Shown: positions 9,596 to 19,539 of the stretch, piece after piece
Layout: every line of letters starts with the position of its first letter
Position numbering within the stretch: the stretch's first letter is position 1
From: Bacteroidia bacterium
GTDB taxonomy: Bacteria > Bacteroidota > Bacteroidia > Bacteroidales > Paludibacteraceae
Assembly: GCA_009929375.1 (NCBI GenBank)
Contig: SAAO01000014.1
Location: 24,960-88,959, forward strand
Reading direction: 5' to 3'
DNA length: 64,000 nucleotides
Position numbers and translations under genes: made by a program
The notes under the pieces: generated by a model
Databases searched by the model: none
Told to the model about the DNA's origin: nothing
Seen by the model: the letters and a program-made list of their open reading frames with translations, nothing else

Positions 9596-12500
9596 ATGTT
9601 TAGTACAAGTTATTTACCCACAGATGAATATGAGCAGCAATCGCTGTATTCATTCCAAAACGAACATGATGCCTGCGGTGTAGGATTGATCCTTAATCTC
9701 TATGGTGAAAAGTCGCACGAGATTGTGGACAAAGGTCTTCAGGTACTCGAAAATATGGTGCACCGCGGTGCCGAAAGTGCTGACAATAAAACCGGAGATG
9801 GAGCCGGAATTCTCGTACAAATTCCACACGAATTTATACTGCTTCAGGGAATAGCTGTACCTGCAAAAGGGCGTTACGGAACAGGTCTTGTGTTTTTACC
9901 TAAAGATAGCTCCAAAGCCGAACATTGTCTTAATGTAATTAAAGAACAGGTGGAAAAGGAAGGGCTTTCCCTGCTCGCAGTACGCGATGTACCTGTCAAT
10001 AGCAGTATTCTGGGTGAAATTTCAGCATCGAACGAACCTCAGATCAAGCAAATTTTTGTAACAGGAGCCAACAGTCAGCAGGAACTTGAGCTGAAACTTT
10101 ATGTGGTACGCAAGAAAATTGAAAAAGCCATACTCAAATCCAATATTGCCAAAGAACGTAGTTTTTATATTGTGAGCCTTTCAACCAAACAAATGGTTTA
10201 CAAAGGTATGCTTACCTCGCTTCAGTTGCGCGATTATTATCCCGATTTATCAAATGCTAATTTTACAAGTGGTATTGCGCTTGTTCACTCTCGTTTTAGT
10301 ACCAATACATTCCCAACCTGGGATTTGGCACAGCCTTTCCGTTTGTTGGGCCACAATGGTGAGATAAACACCATTCGTGGTAATCGTCAGTGGATGGAGT
10401 CGCGCGAAAGTGTGCTGAAATCCGATCAGCTTGGAAACCTTCAGGAGCTTTATCCAATTGTACAACCCGGAATGAGCGACAGTGCGAGTCTCGACAACGT
10501 GCTCGAATTCCTTGTAATGTCAGGCAAAAGTCTGCCGCACGCAATGGCCATGCTTGTGCCTGAAAGCTGGAATGCGAAAAATCCGATTTCCGACGATCTG
10601 AAAGCTTTCTACGAATATCACAGTACTTTTATGGAGCCATGGGATGGTCCGGCCACACTGCTTTTCAGCGATGGCCGCTATGCCGGTGGTATGCTCGATC
10701 GTAACGGACTTCGTCCTGCACGATATCTTGTGACGCACGATAATTTGATGATTATTGCATCAGAAACAGGAACAGTAGAAATTGAACCTGCCCGTATTAA
10801 GGAAAAAGGACGACTGAAACCTGGTAAAATGTTGATGGTAGATACGGAAAATGGTCAGATTTTTTACGATCGTGAACTGAAGGAAGGACTTGCTAAAGCC
10901 TTTCCATATCGCGAATGGCTGAACAAAAACCTGATTAATCTGGATGAAATATCTTCAGGCCGAAGCGTAAAAAATGATGTGAAGGATTATGAGATACTTT
11001 TACACGCTTTTGGTTATTCAAAAGAAGATGTGGAAAAGGTAATTATTCCAATGGCTAACGACGGTTCAGAACCAACCTCGTCGATGGGGAATGATGTGGC
11101 TTTGTCGGTATTTTCGGACAAGCCTCAGCGTTTGTTCAATTATTTCCGTCAACAGTTTGCCCAGGTAACCAATCCGCCTATCGACCCGATTCGTGAAGAG
11201 TTGGTAATGTCGCTTACAGGTTATATCGGCTCTGTACACCAGAATCTGCTTGAACCTGCTCCTGAAATTTGTAAAATGGTGAAACTGAAAAGTCCGGTGT
11301 TGACAAATACACAGTTCGATATCCTGAGCAATATTCAGTATAAAGGATTTTCCACCATTTCGCTTCCCATGCTTTTCGATCCGCGCAAAGGAGCTAAAGG
11401 TCTCGAGTCGGCCATTCAGGAACTTTGCCTGTCGGTGGAAAAAGCTGTGGACGATGGCAAAAACTACATTGTGCTGAGCGACCGTGGCGTGGATGCCACG
11501 CATGCGCCAATACCTTCATTGCTGGCAGTTTCGGCTGTTCACCTTTATCTGGTGCAGAAACGTAAACGTATGCAGATTGATATTGTAGTCGAGTCGGCCG
11601 AACCCCGCGAAGTGATGCATTTTGCACTTTTGTTTGGTTTCGGAGCTAATGCAGTGAATCCATATATGGCCTTTGCCATTATCAACGATAAGGTAAAATC
11701 GGGCGATATTCAAATGGATTTCGATACAGCCAAAAAACATTATATAAAAGCTGTGAATAAAGGACTGCTGAAAGTTCTTTCTAAAATGGGTAATTCCACA
11801 CTTCGCAGTTATCGCGGAGCGCATATTTTCGAAGCCATTGGTATTTCTTCGTCATTGCTTGATAAATATTTCAAAGGAATTTCTTCTTCGATAGGTGGAA
11901 TTGATATTGAGGATGTGGCTACTGAAGTGATTCGTCCGCACACTGAGGCTTTTTATCCTGAAGAAGGAAGCGATCCGAAACAACTTTATAATCTGGGACT
12001 TTATGCTTATCGTCGTGATGGTGAGCAGCACGCCTGGAATCCCGAAACAATAGCCGGATTGCAAATTGCCACACGCACAAATAGTTACGAAAAATATAAG
12101 GAATATGCCCGCATTGTAGACGAAAAACCTTCCTTTATTTTTATTCGCGATATTATTGATTACAAACGTAATCCGATTGATATTTCGGAAGTTGAACCTG
12201 CCGAAAATATTATGAAACGTTTTGTGACCGGAGCCATGTCTTACGGTTCTATCAGTCGCGAAGCGCACGAAGCAATGGCTATTGCCATGAACCTGATTGG
12301 CGGACGAAGCAATACAGGTGAAGGAGGTGAAGATCCCGAACGTTACAAAAAACGTGAGGACGGACTCAGCACCCGTAGTGCTATCAAACAGGTGGCTTCA
12401 GGTCGTTTTGGTGTCACAGCCGAATATCTTGTAAATGCTGATGAAATTCAGATTAAAATTGCACAGGGAGCAAAACCCGGCGAGGGTGGTCAGTTGCCCG

Positions 12501-14128
12501 GACATAAAGTGGATAAAATTATCGCTAAAACGCGTCACTCTATTCCCGGAATCTCGCTTATTTCACCTCCGCCGCATCACGATATTTATTCTATCGAGGA
12601 CCTTGCTCAGCTGATCTACGATTTGAAAAATATCAATCCTAAAGCCATTATCAGTGTGAAACTGGTGTCGGAAACTGGTGTCGGAACAATTGCTGCAGGT
12701 GTGGCCAAAGCCAAAGCCGATCTGATTCTGATTTCAGGTGCCGAAGGTGGAACAGGAGCAAGTCCGTCAAGTTCGATCAAGCATGCCGGACTTCCGGTGG
12801 AAATTGGTCTGGCAGAAACGCAACAGACACTTGTGCTCAATAATCTACGTGGTCAGGTAAAACTTCAAACCGATGGACAGCTTAAAACAGGTCGCGATAT
12901 TGTGATTTCAGCCATGCTGGGTGCAGAGGAATACGGATTTGCCACAAGTGCTTTGCTGGTACTGGGTTGTATTATGATGCGTAAATGCCACCTGAACACC
13001 TGTCCGGTTGGGGTTGCTACCCAGGATGCTCAGCTGCGCAAACATTTTACAGGAAAACATGAGTTTCTGGTGAATTTCTTCCGCTTCCTGGCCGAAGATG
13101 TGCGTGAACATTTGGCGCAGCTCGGTTTCCGTTCACTCGACGAAATTATTGGTCATGCCGAGTTACTCGAACGCCGGAAAATTGAGGGAAATGCCAAAGC
13201 AAATAAAGTCGATCTGACAAAAATTCTGCATGTGCCTAACCGCGATGCAAATCCTGTACTTCGTCATGCAAAAACTCAGGATCATAAAATAGATAAAGTG
13301 CTCGATCGGGTATTGATTCAGAAATCGCTTCCTGCACTTGACCTTTGCATGCCGGTGGAAATTCATTCGAAAATTACCAATATCGACCGAACAGTGGGGG
13401 CTATGCTCTCGGGCGAAATTGCCAAACGTTATGGTCAGGCCGGTTTACCTGCCGATACAATCCGGGCTTATTTCAAAGGATCTGCCGGACAAAGTTTTGG
13501 GGCTTTCCTGAGCAAAGGAGTTTATTTCGAATTGGTTGGTGAATCAAACGATTATCTTGGTAAAGGTCTTTCCGGAGGGAAAATTGTAGTGAAAGCACCT
13601 GAAGAAAGCTCTTTTAATCCCGAAGAAAACATTATTGCAGGTAATACAATATTATATGGAGCCACTTCGGGCGAGGTTTATATCAACGGTGTGGTTGGCG
13701 AACGTTTTTGTGTGCGTAATTCAGGTGCCATTGCGGTGGTTGAAGGTGCAGGCGATCATTGTTGCGAATACATGACCGGAGGTCGTACTGTGGTGCTCGG
13801 AAAAACAGGTCGTAACTTTGCTGCCGGTATGAGTGGCGGTGTGGCTTATGTGCTCGACGAGACCGGCGATTTCGACTACTACTGTAATATGGAAATGGTG
13901 GAACTCTCGCTTATGGAGGACAGTGCCGATAATAAAGAGTTACATGCTCTGATCTCGAATCACCATAAGTACACAGGAAGTCAGCTTGCCAAACGTATTC
14001 TCGATAACTGGAAAGAATATGTGGATAAGTTTATAAAAGTAGTGCCCATTGAGTACAAAAAAGTACTTCAGGAAGAAAAAATGGAAGCTATTAATAAGAA
14101 AATTGCTCAGGTGGAAAGGGATTATTGA
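9596..14128 (+). CDS. gltB: Glutamate synthase large (alpha) subunit
   Basis: A 1510-residue protein of the usual length for the large GOGAT subunit, which uses glutamine and 2-oxoglutarate to form two glutamates. The N-terminal class II amidotransferase domain has its nucleophile at Cys27 (HDACGVG), so a 26-residue propeptide is removed. The central domain and the FMN-binding synthase domain follow (SGAEGGTGASP near residue 1045). The [3Fe-4S] cluster ligands are Cys1125, Cys1131 and Cys1136 in GCIMMRKCHLNTCPVG. The GXGXG beta-helix domain fills the C-terminus. gltD lies 167 bases downstream, so the two subunits are encoded together. Confidence 0.98.
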   Translation: MFSTSYLPTDEYEQQSLYSFQNEHDACGVGLILNLYGEKSHEIVDKGLQVLENMVHRGAESADNKTGDGAGILVQIPHEFILLQGIAVPAKGRYGTGLVFLPKDSSKAEHCLNVIKEQVEKEGLSLLAVRDVPVNSSILGEISASNEPQIKQIFVTGANSQQELELKLYVVRKKIEKAILKSNIAKERSFYIVSLSTKQMVYKGMLTSLQLRDYYPDLSNANFTSGIALVHSRFSTNTFPTWDLAQPFRLLGHNGEINTIRGNRQWMESRESVLKSDQLGNLQELYPIVQPGMSDSASLDNVLEFLVMSGKSLPHAMAMLVPESWNAKNPISDDLKAFYEYHSTFMEPWDGPATLLFSDGRYAGGMLDRNGLRPARYLVTHDNLMIIASETGTVEIEPARIKEKGRLKPGKMLMVDTENGQIFYDRELKEGLAKAFPYREWLNKNLINLDEISSGRSVKNDVKDYEILLHAFGYSKEDVEKVIIPMANDGSEPTSSMGNDVALSVFSDKPQRLFNYFRQQFAQVTNPPIDPIREELVMSLTGYIGSVHQNLLEPAPEICKMVKLKSPVLTNTQFDILSNIQYKGFSTISLPMLFDPRKGAKGLESAIQELCLSVEKAVDDGKNYIVLSDRGVDATHAPIPSLLAVSAVHLYLVQKRKRMQIDIVVESAEPREVMHFALLFGFGANAVNPYMAFAIINDKVKSGDIQMDFDTAKKHYIKAVNKGLLKVLSKMGNSTLRSYRGAHIFEAIGISSSLLDKYFKGISSSIGGIDIEDVATEVIRPHTEAFYPEEGSDPKQLYNLGLYAYRRDGEQHAWNPETIAGLQIATRTNSYEKYKEYARIVDEKPSFIFIRDIIDYKRNPIDISEVEPAENIMKRFVTGAMSYGSISREAHEAMAIAMNLIGGRSNTGEGGEDPERYKKREDGLSTRSAIKQVASGRFGVTAEYLVNADEIQIKIAQGAKPGEGGQLPGHKVDKIIAKTRHSIPGISLISPPPHHDIYSIEDLAQLIYDLKNINPKAIISVKLVSETGVGTIAAGVAKAKADLILISGAEGGTGASPSSSIKHAGLPVEIGLAETQQTLVLNNLRGQVKLQTDGQLKTGRDIVISAMLGAEEYGFATSALLVLGCIMMRKCHLNTCPVGVATQDAQLRKHFTGKHEFLVNFFRFLAEDVREHLAQLGFRSLDEIIGHAELLERRKIEGNAKANKVDLTKILHVPNRDANPVLRHAKTQDHKIDKVLDRVLIQKSLPALDLCMPVEIHSKITNIDRTVGAMLSGEIAKRYGQAGLPADTIRAYFKGSAGQSFGAFLSKGVYFELVGESNDYLGKGLSGGKIVVKAPEESSFNPEENIIAGNTILYGATSGEVYINGVVGERFCVRNSGAIAVVEGAGDHCCEYMTGGRTVVLGKTGRNFAAGMSGGVAYVLDETGDFDYYCNMEMVELSLMEDSADNKELHALISNHHKYTGSQLAKRILDNWKEYVDKFIKVVPIEYKKVLQEEKMEAINKKIAQVERDY

Positions 14129-14133
14129 GTTAG

Positions 14134-14180
14134 TTCTGAGTTCTGAGTTCTGAGTCCGGAGGCTGGTTAACGTGTTAACC
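14134..14180. repeat. Heptamer tandem repeat and inverted repeat between gltB and gltD
   Basis: TTCTGAG occurs three times head to tail at 14134-14154, starting 6 bases after the gltB stop. It is followed by the inverted repeat GGTTAAC-GT-GTTAACC at 14165-14180 and another GATTAACC. Further down, 14252-14285 holds nested inverted repeats (GAACCC/GGGTTC around TTCCC/GGGAA) directly before the gltD start. Confidence 0.8.
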
Positions 14181-14295
14181 GATTAACCAAGATGACAGAA
14201 ACCAACCTGATTAATAAATAATAAGACAAAAAATTATAAACTAAAAAACACGAACCCGTCATTCCCCTTCAGGGAAAAAGGGTTCTTCAAATCAT

Positions 14296-15711
14296 ATGGG
14301 AAATCCTAAAGCATTTATAAATATAGCACGTAAGGAAGCCGGATACCGACCGGTTTTCGAACGTATCAACGATTTCGGCGAAGTAGAACAAACGCTGAAC
14401 CGCGAAGACCGCAAATTGCAGGCTTCACGTTGTATGGATTGTGGTATTCCGTTTTGCCACTGGGCATGTCCGCTGGGTAATAAAATGCCCGAATGGCAGG
14501 ATCTTATCTACAGAGGAAAATGGAAGGAAGGACTCGAAGTGCTTCAGGAAACCAATAATTTTCCTGAGTTTACCGGACGTATTTGTCCTGCGCCCTGCGA
14601 AAAATCATGTGTTCTGGCACTTCATGATGCTCCGGTAACCATTCGCGAAAACGAAGCAGCAGTGACCGAAGTGGCTTTTATTGAAGGAATGATAAAAGCG
14701 CAGCCTCCCAAAACACGCACAGGTAAAAAGGTCGCCGTCATAGGGTCAGGGCCTGCAGGACTGGCAGCTGCGCAGCAGTTGAACCGTAAAGGACACTCGG
14801 TGACAGTTTTCGAAAAAGAAAAAGGTTTGGGAGGATTGCTTCGCTATGGCATTCCGAATTTCAAACTCAACAAAAATGTCATCGATCGCCGCATGGCTTT
14901 GCTTCTGGAAGAGGGAATCGAGTTTCGTACAGGAGTTGAAGTAGGAAAAGATATTGCCGGAAAGGAAATAATGAAGAATTTCGATGCGGTTTGTATCGCT
15001 ATCGGAGCCGGACAGCCCCGCGACATTCAGCCCGAAGGGCGTAAACTGAAAGGAATTCATTTTGCAATGGAATTTCTCAGCCAGCAAAACCAATTGCTTA
15101 CAGGTGAAGAAGTACCCGAGAAAAAAATCATCAATGCCAAAGACAAACATGTGCTTGTAATTGGTGGTGGCGATACAGGGTCGGATTGTGTGGGAACTTC
15201 TGTACGTCAGGGTGCTGTAAAGGTGACTCAGATTGAAATTCTTCCGCAACCTCCTGTGGGTAAAAATCCTGCCACACCCTGGCCAAATCAGTTTCCTCAG
15301 ATTCTCAAAACCTCAAGTTCGCATCTCGAAGGTTGCGAGCGTCGCTGGAGTCTGAATACAGTAGCTTTTAAAGGCGAAAATGGCAAACTGACCGAAGTGA
15401 TTGTGGAAGAAGTAGAATGGGCAAAGGACGAAACCGGACGCATGCAAATGAAGCCTACCGGAAAAACCGAAACCATCAAAGCTGATCTGGTTTTCCTTGC
15501 TCTCGGTTTTGTACACCCGGTACAGGAAGGTTTGCTTACCGAACTCGGCGTGAAATTCGATGCACGTGGCAATGTGGCAACTGATGCTGCCGGACAAAGT
15601 TCTGTGGCTAAGGTTTTCGCAACCGGCGATGCAGCTATCGGAGCCAGTTTGGTGGTAAAAGCCATCGCATTGGGAAGAAAAGTAGCTGAGGATATTCATA
15701 AAATATTGTAA
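14296..15711 (+). CDS. gltD: Glutamate synthase small (beta) subunit
   Basis: A 471-residue NADPH-dependent flavoprotein that passes electrons to GltB. Seen: the N-terminal iron-sulfur domain (CMDCGIPFCHWACPLGN near residue 48 and CPAPCEKSC near residue 100), the FAD-binding GSGPAGLAAAQQL near residue 153 and the NADPH-binding VIGGGDTGSDC near residue 293. Length is normal for GltD. It follows gltB in the same direction; the gap carries repeats but no terminator with a T run, so co-transcription is likely. Confidence 0.97.
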   Translation: MGNPKAFINIARKEAGYRPVFERINDFGEVEQTLNREDRKLQASRCMDCGIPFCHWACPLGNKMPEWQDLIYRGKWKEGLEVLQETNNFPEFTGRICPAPCEKSCVLALHDAPVTIRENEAAVTEVAFIEGMIKAQPPKTRTGKKVAVIGSGPAGLAAAQQLNRKGHSVTVFEKEKGLGGLLRYGIPNFKLNKNVIDRRMALLLEEGIEFRTGVEVGKDIAGKEIMKNFDAVCIAIGAGQPRDIQPEGRKLKGIHFAMEFLSQQNQLLTGEEVPEKKIINAKDKHVLVIGGGDTGSDCVGTSVRQGAVKVTQIEILPQPPVGKNPATPWPNQFPQILKTSSSHLEGCERRWSLNTVAFKGENGKLTEVIVEEVEWAKDETGRMQMKPTGKTETIKADLVFLALGFVHPVQEGLLTELGVKFDARGNVATDAAGQSSVAKVFATGDAAIGASLVVKAIALGRKVAEDIHKIL

Positions 15712-15720
15712 ATTAATTAT

Positions 15721-15776
15721 TTCGCGTTTCGTGTTATAGTATCCGGGACTCAAAACGCGAAACACGAAACACGAAA
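15721..15776. repeat. Heptamer repeat with an inverted partner between gltD and asnB
   Basis: CGCGAAA, CACGAAA, CACGAAA stand head to tail at 15756-15776. The opposite sequence TTCGCGTTTCGTGTT stands at 15721-15735, so the transcript can fold through GTTTCGTG / CACGAAAC. The array ends 14 bases before the asnB start codon. Confidence 0.8.
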
Positions 15777-15790
15777 CCCAAATAAATAAT

Positions 15791-17455
15791 ATGTGTGGAA
15801 TAGTATGTACATTTGATATAAAGACTGATGCATCGCAGCTTCGTCCTCAGGTGCTTAAAATGTCGAAAAAAATTCGTCACCGCGGGCCGGATTGGTCGGG
15901 AGTTTATTCGTGCGAAAAAGCTATTCTTGCACACGAACGGCTTTCTATCGTCGATCCCGAAGCCGGAAAACAACCGCTTTACAGTAAAGATGGAAAGCTG
16001 GTGCTGGCAGTGAATGGTGAGATTTATAATCATCAGGAAATACGTAAGCGTTTCGAAGGGAAATATGAGTTTCTTACAAAGTCCGACTGTGAAGTAATCC
16101 TGGCTTTGTACCGTGAGAAAGGTTCGGCTTTTCTGGAGGAATTGAACGGGATTTTTGCCTTTGCGCTTTACGATACCGAAAAAGATGTTTTTCTGATAGG
16201 TCGCGATCATATGGGTATTATTCCACTCTATCAGGGTTGGGATGAAGCCGGAAACTATTACGTAGCCTCAGAACTTAAAGCGCTTGAAGGATATTGCGAC
16301 CGCATTGAAGAGTTTTTGCCGGGACAATATTATTTCAGTCCCGATGGTGCACCAGTAAAATGGTATGCACGCGATTGGATGGAATTTGATGCAGTGAAAG
16401 AAAATACCAGCAGCGTGGATGAATTGCGCGAAGCTCTCGAAGCAGCTGTAGCACGGCAGTTAATGACTGATGTGCCATATGGAGTGCTTCTTTCAGGAGG
16501 TCTCGACTCATCGATTATTTCGGCTATTGCTAAAAAATATGCTGCCAAACGTATCGAATCGGGTAATACCGAAGATGCCTGGTGGCCTCAGCTTCACTCT
16601 TTTGCGGTGGGACTGGTTGGTTCGCCCGACCTTGCAGCTGCCCGCAAAGTAGCCGAGCATATCGGAACTGTGCATCATGAGATTCACTTTACTGTGCAGG
16701 AAGGTCTTGATGCTATCCGCGACGTGATTTATCATATCGAGACTTACGATGTAACCACTGTTCGTGCAAGTACGCCGATGTATCTTCTGGCTCGTGTTAT
16801 AAAATCGATGGGAGTGAAGATGGTGCTTTCGGGCGAGGGAGCTGATGAAATTTTCGGTGGTTATCTTTATTTCCACAAAGCACCCAATGCTGAGGAATTT
16901 CATAAAGAAACTGTCCGCAAACTAAGCAAACTGCATATGTACGATTGTTTGCGTGCCAATAAATCGCTGGCTTCTTGGGGTGTGGAAGGTCGCGTACCAT
17001 TTCTCGATAAAGAATTTATGGATGTGGCCATGCGTCTGAATCCAAAAGATAAAATGGCCGGAAACGGAAAAATGGAAAAATGGATTCTTCGAAAAGCTTT
17101 CGAGCATCTTTTGCCCGAAAGTGTCGCCTGGCGTCAGAAAGAGCAGTTTTCAGACGGCGTGGGCTATAACTGGATTGATACATTGAAGGAAATGACCTCG
17201 CAACTTGTGACTGATGAGCAAATGGCGCGCGTGAATGAAACCTTCCCGATTAACCCGCCAATGAACAAGGAGGAGTATTATTACCGTACCATTTTTGCCG
17301 ATCATTTTCCTTCGGGAACAGCTGCAGCCTGTGTTCCTTCGGTACCTTCGGTAGCTTGTAGTACGCCAATAGCACTCGAGTGGGACGAAGCTTTTCGCAA
17401 AAATGCCGATCCATCGGGCAGGGCAGTCGCCGGAGTGCACGAGCAGGCTATATAA
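15791..17455 (+). CDS. asnB: Asparagine synthetase B, glutamine-hydrolysing
   Basis: A 554-residue enzyme converting aspartate to asparagine with ATP and glutamine. The start MCGIVC puts the amidotransferase nucleophile at Cys2 once Met is removed. The amidotransferase domain covers about residues 2-190 (RHRGPDWSG, VNGEIYNH), and the synthetase domain carries the ATP-pyrophosphatase loop LLSGGLDSS near residue 237 and the SGEGADEIFGGY segment near residue 347. It completes the nitrogen-assimilation block that starts with glnN. A stem-loop follows at 17515. Confidence 0.97.
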   Translation: MCGIVCTFDIKTDASQLRPQVLKMSKKIRHRGPDWSGVYSCEKAILAHERLSIVDPEAGKQPLYSKDGKLVLAVNGEIYNHQEIRKRFEGKYEFLTKSDCEVILALYREKGSAFLEELNGIFAFALYDTEKDVFLIGRDHMGIIPLYQGWDEAGNYYVASELKALEGYCDRIEEFLPGQYYFSPDGAPVKWYARDWMEFDAVKENTSSVDELREALEAAVARQLMTDVPYGVLLSGGLDSSIISAIAKKYAAKRIESGNTEDAWWPQLHSFAVGLVGSPDLAAARKVAEHIGTVHHEIHFTVQEGLDAIRDVIYHIETYDVTTVRASTPMYLLARVIKSMGVKMVLSGEGADEIFGGYLYFHKAPNAEEFHKETVRKLSKLHMYDCLRANKSLASWGVEGRVPFLDKEFMDVAMRLNPKDKMAGNGKMEKWILRKAFEHLLPESVAWRQKEQFSDGVGYNWIDTLKEMTSQLVTDEQMARVNETFPINPPMNKEEYYYRTIFADHFPSGTAAACVPSVPSVACSTPIALEWDEAFRKNADPSGRAVAGVHEQAI

Positions 17456-17514
17456 TTGTTGTTTTAAACTGATTTTAAGCTAACTTATTTGTAAATATGA
17501 TGTTGGCTCTGTAG

Positions 17515-17545
17515 AAATCTCCGCTAAAAAAATAGCCGGAGATTT
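17515..17545 (+). terminator. Terminator of asnB
   Basis: AAATCTCCG at 17515-17523 pairs with CGGAGATTT, followed by TTTGCATTTT. One bulge allows GCT/AGC to extend the stem. Confidence 0.75.
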
Positions 17546-17641
17546 TTGCATTTTAGCACAGTGTATGTTTTATGTGATTTTTTTGACAGTTTAATATCTA
17601 CTTCGTGTGACTTTTAGTGAGTATTTATTAAATATTTTTTA

Positions 17642-17649
17642 TACCTTTG
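17642..17649 (+). promoter_or_regulatory. -7 element before the methyltransferase gene
   Basis: TACCTTTG at 17642-17649 matches TAnnTTTG and lies 19 bases before the ATG at 17669. No clear -33 TTG is present at the right distance. Confidence 0.5.
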
Positions 17650-17668
17650 TTGCTGAATAATACGGGAA

Positions 17669-18448
17669 ATGAATCGTTTGAATTATTTAATAAGATATCT
17701 CAGACATATTTTAACGGCACGTCACAGTTTTGGCTTTGGAGTACATTCACCTGCCATTTACAGTTTTGTGAAGTATGTGCTTTACGAGAAGAATTCATTT
17801 TATGTATATTCCGAAATTGAAAAGCTCCGGCGGGAGTTAGAGAATGATCAGCAAAAATTTTATCTGACTGATTTCGGAACAGGTGTCGATCGTGAAACTA
17901 CTATAGGAAAAGTGGCCCGAAGGTCGCTTAATAATTCAAAATATTCGCAACTTCTTTATCGAATGGTTCGGGCAGCACGTCCTGATACTATTCTGGAACT
18001 TGGAACCTCTTTGGGGATAAGTACCGCATATATGGCAAAAGCCCGGCCTTCAGCACAGTGTTATACTTTCGAAGGTTGTCCGCAGGTTGCAAAAATAGCA
18101 GCCGGAAATTTTGATAAACTAAGTATTAAAAACATCGAAATCATTCAGGATAACATTGATAACAGTTTAGCTTTGTTTCTTGAAAAGAGTCCCGCACTTG
18201 ATTTTGTATTTATTGATGCTAATCATACATCGAAGGCTTTGAATCATTATTTTGAATTGATAATACCAAAAATTACTGAGAAGTCAGTGGTGGTAATTGA
18301 TGATATAAACTGGTCGAACGATATGTGGAAGGCCTGGGAGCAGATACGAAAGCATCCGCAGGTGGTCAGTTCGCTGAATATTTTTGGATTTGGCATTTTG
18401 TTTTTCAATACTGAACAGAACAAAATGCACTATAAATTGATTTTTTAA
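17669..18448 (+). CDS. Class I SAM-dependent methyltransferase, O-methyltransferase-like
   Basis: A 259-residue cytosolic protein. The Rossmann-type SAM-binding core is clear: ILELGTSLGISTAYMA near residue 111 is motif I, CYTFEGC near residue 132 gives the acidic ribose-binding end of strand 2, and DFVFIDANH near residue 177 with VVVIDDINW near residue 208 resemble the metal- or substrate-binding acidic loops of O-methyltransferases. The N-terminal 80 residues (HSFGFGVHSPAIYSFV) are typical of a Bacteroidota subgroup of unknown substrate. The cobalamin adenosyltransferase gene follows 61 bases downstream and may be co-transcribed. The acceptor molecule cannot be inferred. Confidence 0.8.
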   Translation: MNRLNYLIRYLRHILTARHSFGFGVHSPAIYSFVKYVLYEKNSFYVYSEIEKLRRELENDQQKFYLTDFGTGVDRETTIGKVARRSLNNSKYSQLLYRMVRAARPDTILELGTSLGISTAYMAKARPSAQCYTFEGCPQVAKIAAGNFDKLSIKNIEIIQDNIDNSLALFLEKSPALDFVFIDANHTSKALNHYFELIIPKITEKSVVVIDDINWSNDMWKAWEQIRKHPQVVSSLNIFGFGILFFNTEQNKMHYKLIF

Positions 18449-18509
18449 GCAACAGTTTGATTGATTTTTTGTTAGGCTTATATAAATCAGGAATTTTACT
18501 TTTAATTGA

Positions 18510-19055
18510 ATGAAAATATATACAAAAACCGGTGACGAAGGCAAAACCGGACTGATAGGAGGGACCCGCGTGGCAAAGAGCGATATGCGTATTGAAGCAT
18601 ATGGCACTGTCGATGAGCTGAACTCTCACATTGGCTTGTTGCTTTCGTACGAACATACTGCCGAAAACAAAGAATTTCTTTTGCAAATTCAACATTTGTT
18701 ATTTGCTGTGGGCTCGCATTTGGCAACAGATACTTCTGTTACGAATATTAACGCAGCTTCTGTAATCAGCGAAACAGAAATCGGAAATGTGGAGGTTCAG
18801 ATCGATAATCTGAACCAGAATTTGCCCGAACTTCGTCAGTTTATACTTCCGGGAGGTTCAGCAGAAGGGGCACTGGCACATATTTGTCGTACAGTTGCCC
18901 GTCGTGCCGAGCGCCGGATTGTAGAGATGAATGAATTTTATCCTATTGATATTAAAATAATTAAATACATTAATCGGTTGTCTGATTATTTCTTTGTTCT
19001 TTCGAGGTTTCTTACCATTCACAAAGGTCACAAAGAAATATTCTGGAAAAAATAG
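18510..19055 (+). CDS. Cob(I)alamin adenosyltransferase, PduO type
   Basis: A 181-residue enzyme that transfers the adenosyl group of ATP to cob(I)alamin to make coenzyme B12. The N-terminus MKIYTKTGDEGKTGLIGGTRV is the ATP-binding signature of the PduO/MMAB class, followed by EAYGTVDELNSHIGL. Near residue 118 FILPGGSAEGALAHICRTVARRAER carries the conserved Arg residues of the active site. Full length. A B12-dependent enzyme such as methylmalonyl-CoA mutase would be its client, but none is encoded in this window. Confidence 0.93.
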   Translation: MKIYTKTGDEGKTGLIGGTRVAKSDMRIEAYGTVDELNSHIGLLLSYEHTAENKEFLLQIQHLLFAVGSHLATDTSVTNINAASVISETEIGNVEVQIDNLNQNLPELRQFILPGGSAEGALAHICRTVARRAERRIVEMNEFYPIDIKIIKYINRLSDYFFVLSRFLTIHKGHKEIFWKK

Positions 19056-19074
19056 TTATAATAAAAAAAATTCC

Positions 19075-19082
19075 TATTTTTG
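19075..19082 (+). promoter_or_regulatory. -7 element before the DUF2795 gene
   Basis: TATTTTTG at 19075-19082 matches TAnnTTTG; the predicted start lies about 50 bases before the ATG at 19137. Confidence 0.5.
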
Positions 19083-19136
19083 CACAAAATTGAAAACCTA
19101 TTATTATATTAAAAATTATTTAAAATTAAGTTGACT

Positions 19137-19358
19137 ATGTATTGGACATTGGAATTAGCTTCTAAAATCGAAGATGCCCCCTGGCCTGCTACCAAAGATG
19201 AGTTAATTGATTACGCAATTCGTTCGGGTGCGCCTTTGGAAGTTATTGAAAATTTACAAGAGATTGAAGACGAAGGTGAGATATACGAAAGTATTGAAGA
19301 TATATGGCCTGATTATCCCAGCAAAGAGGATTTCTTCTTTAACGAAGAGGAGTATTAA
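19137..19358 (+). CDS. Small acidic DUF2795 family protein
   Basis: A 73-residue, strongly acidic protein starting MYWTLELASKIEDAPWPATK. I recognise it as the short, highly conserved Bacteroidota DUF2795 protein, whose function is unknown. The middle (ELIDYAIRSGAP..VIENLQEIED) looks like a small helical DNA- or RNA-binding fold and the C-terminus is rich in Glu, Asp and aromatic residues. The ATG at 19137 is chosen over a TTG six bases upstream because the family begins with MYWTLELA. It has its own -7 element and no operon partner. Confidence 0.85.
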   Translation: MYWTLELASKIEDAPWPATKDELIDYAIRSGAPLEVIENLQEIEDEGEIYESIEDIWPDYPSKEDFFFNEEEY

Positions 19359-19539
19359 AACCGGAACTGAATATTTTTCATTAGTCTGAGAATAAATTAA
19401 AAAGCCTGTTCTTTCTCATTTTGACGTAAGAATTTTTTAATCCGGGAACAATTTTTTTGTAGATTTTCAGTTTGAATATCACATAGCCCGGCTTTTCATA
19501 AGGCTGTGCTGGCTTGGGAAATTGAACAGGAAAACGTTT

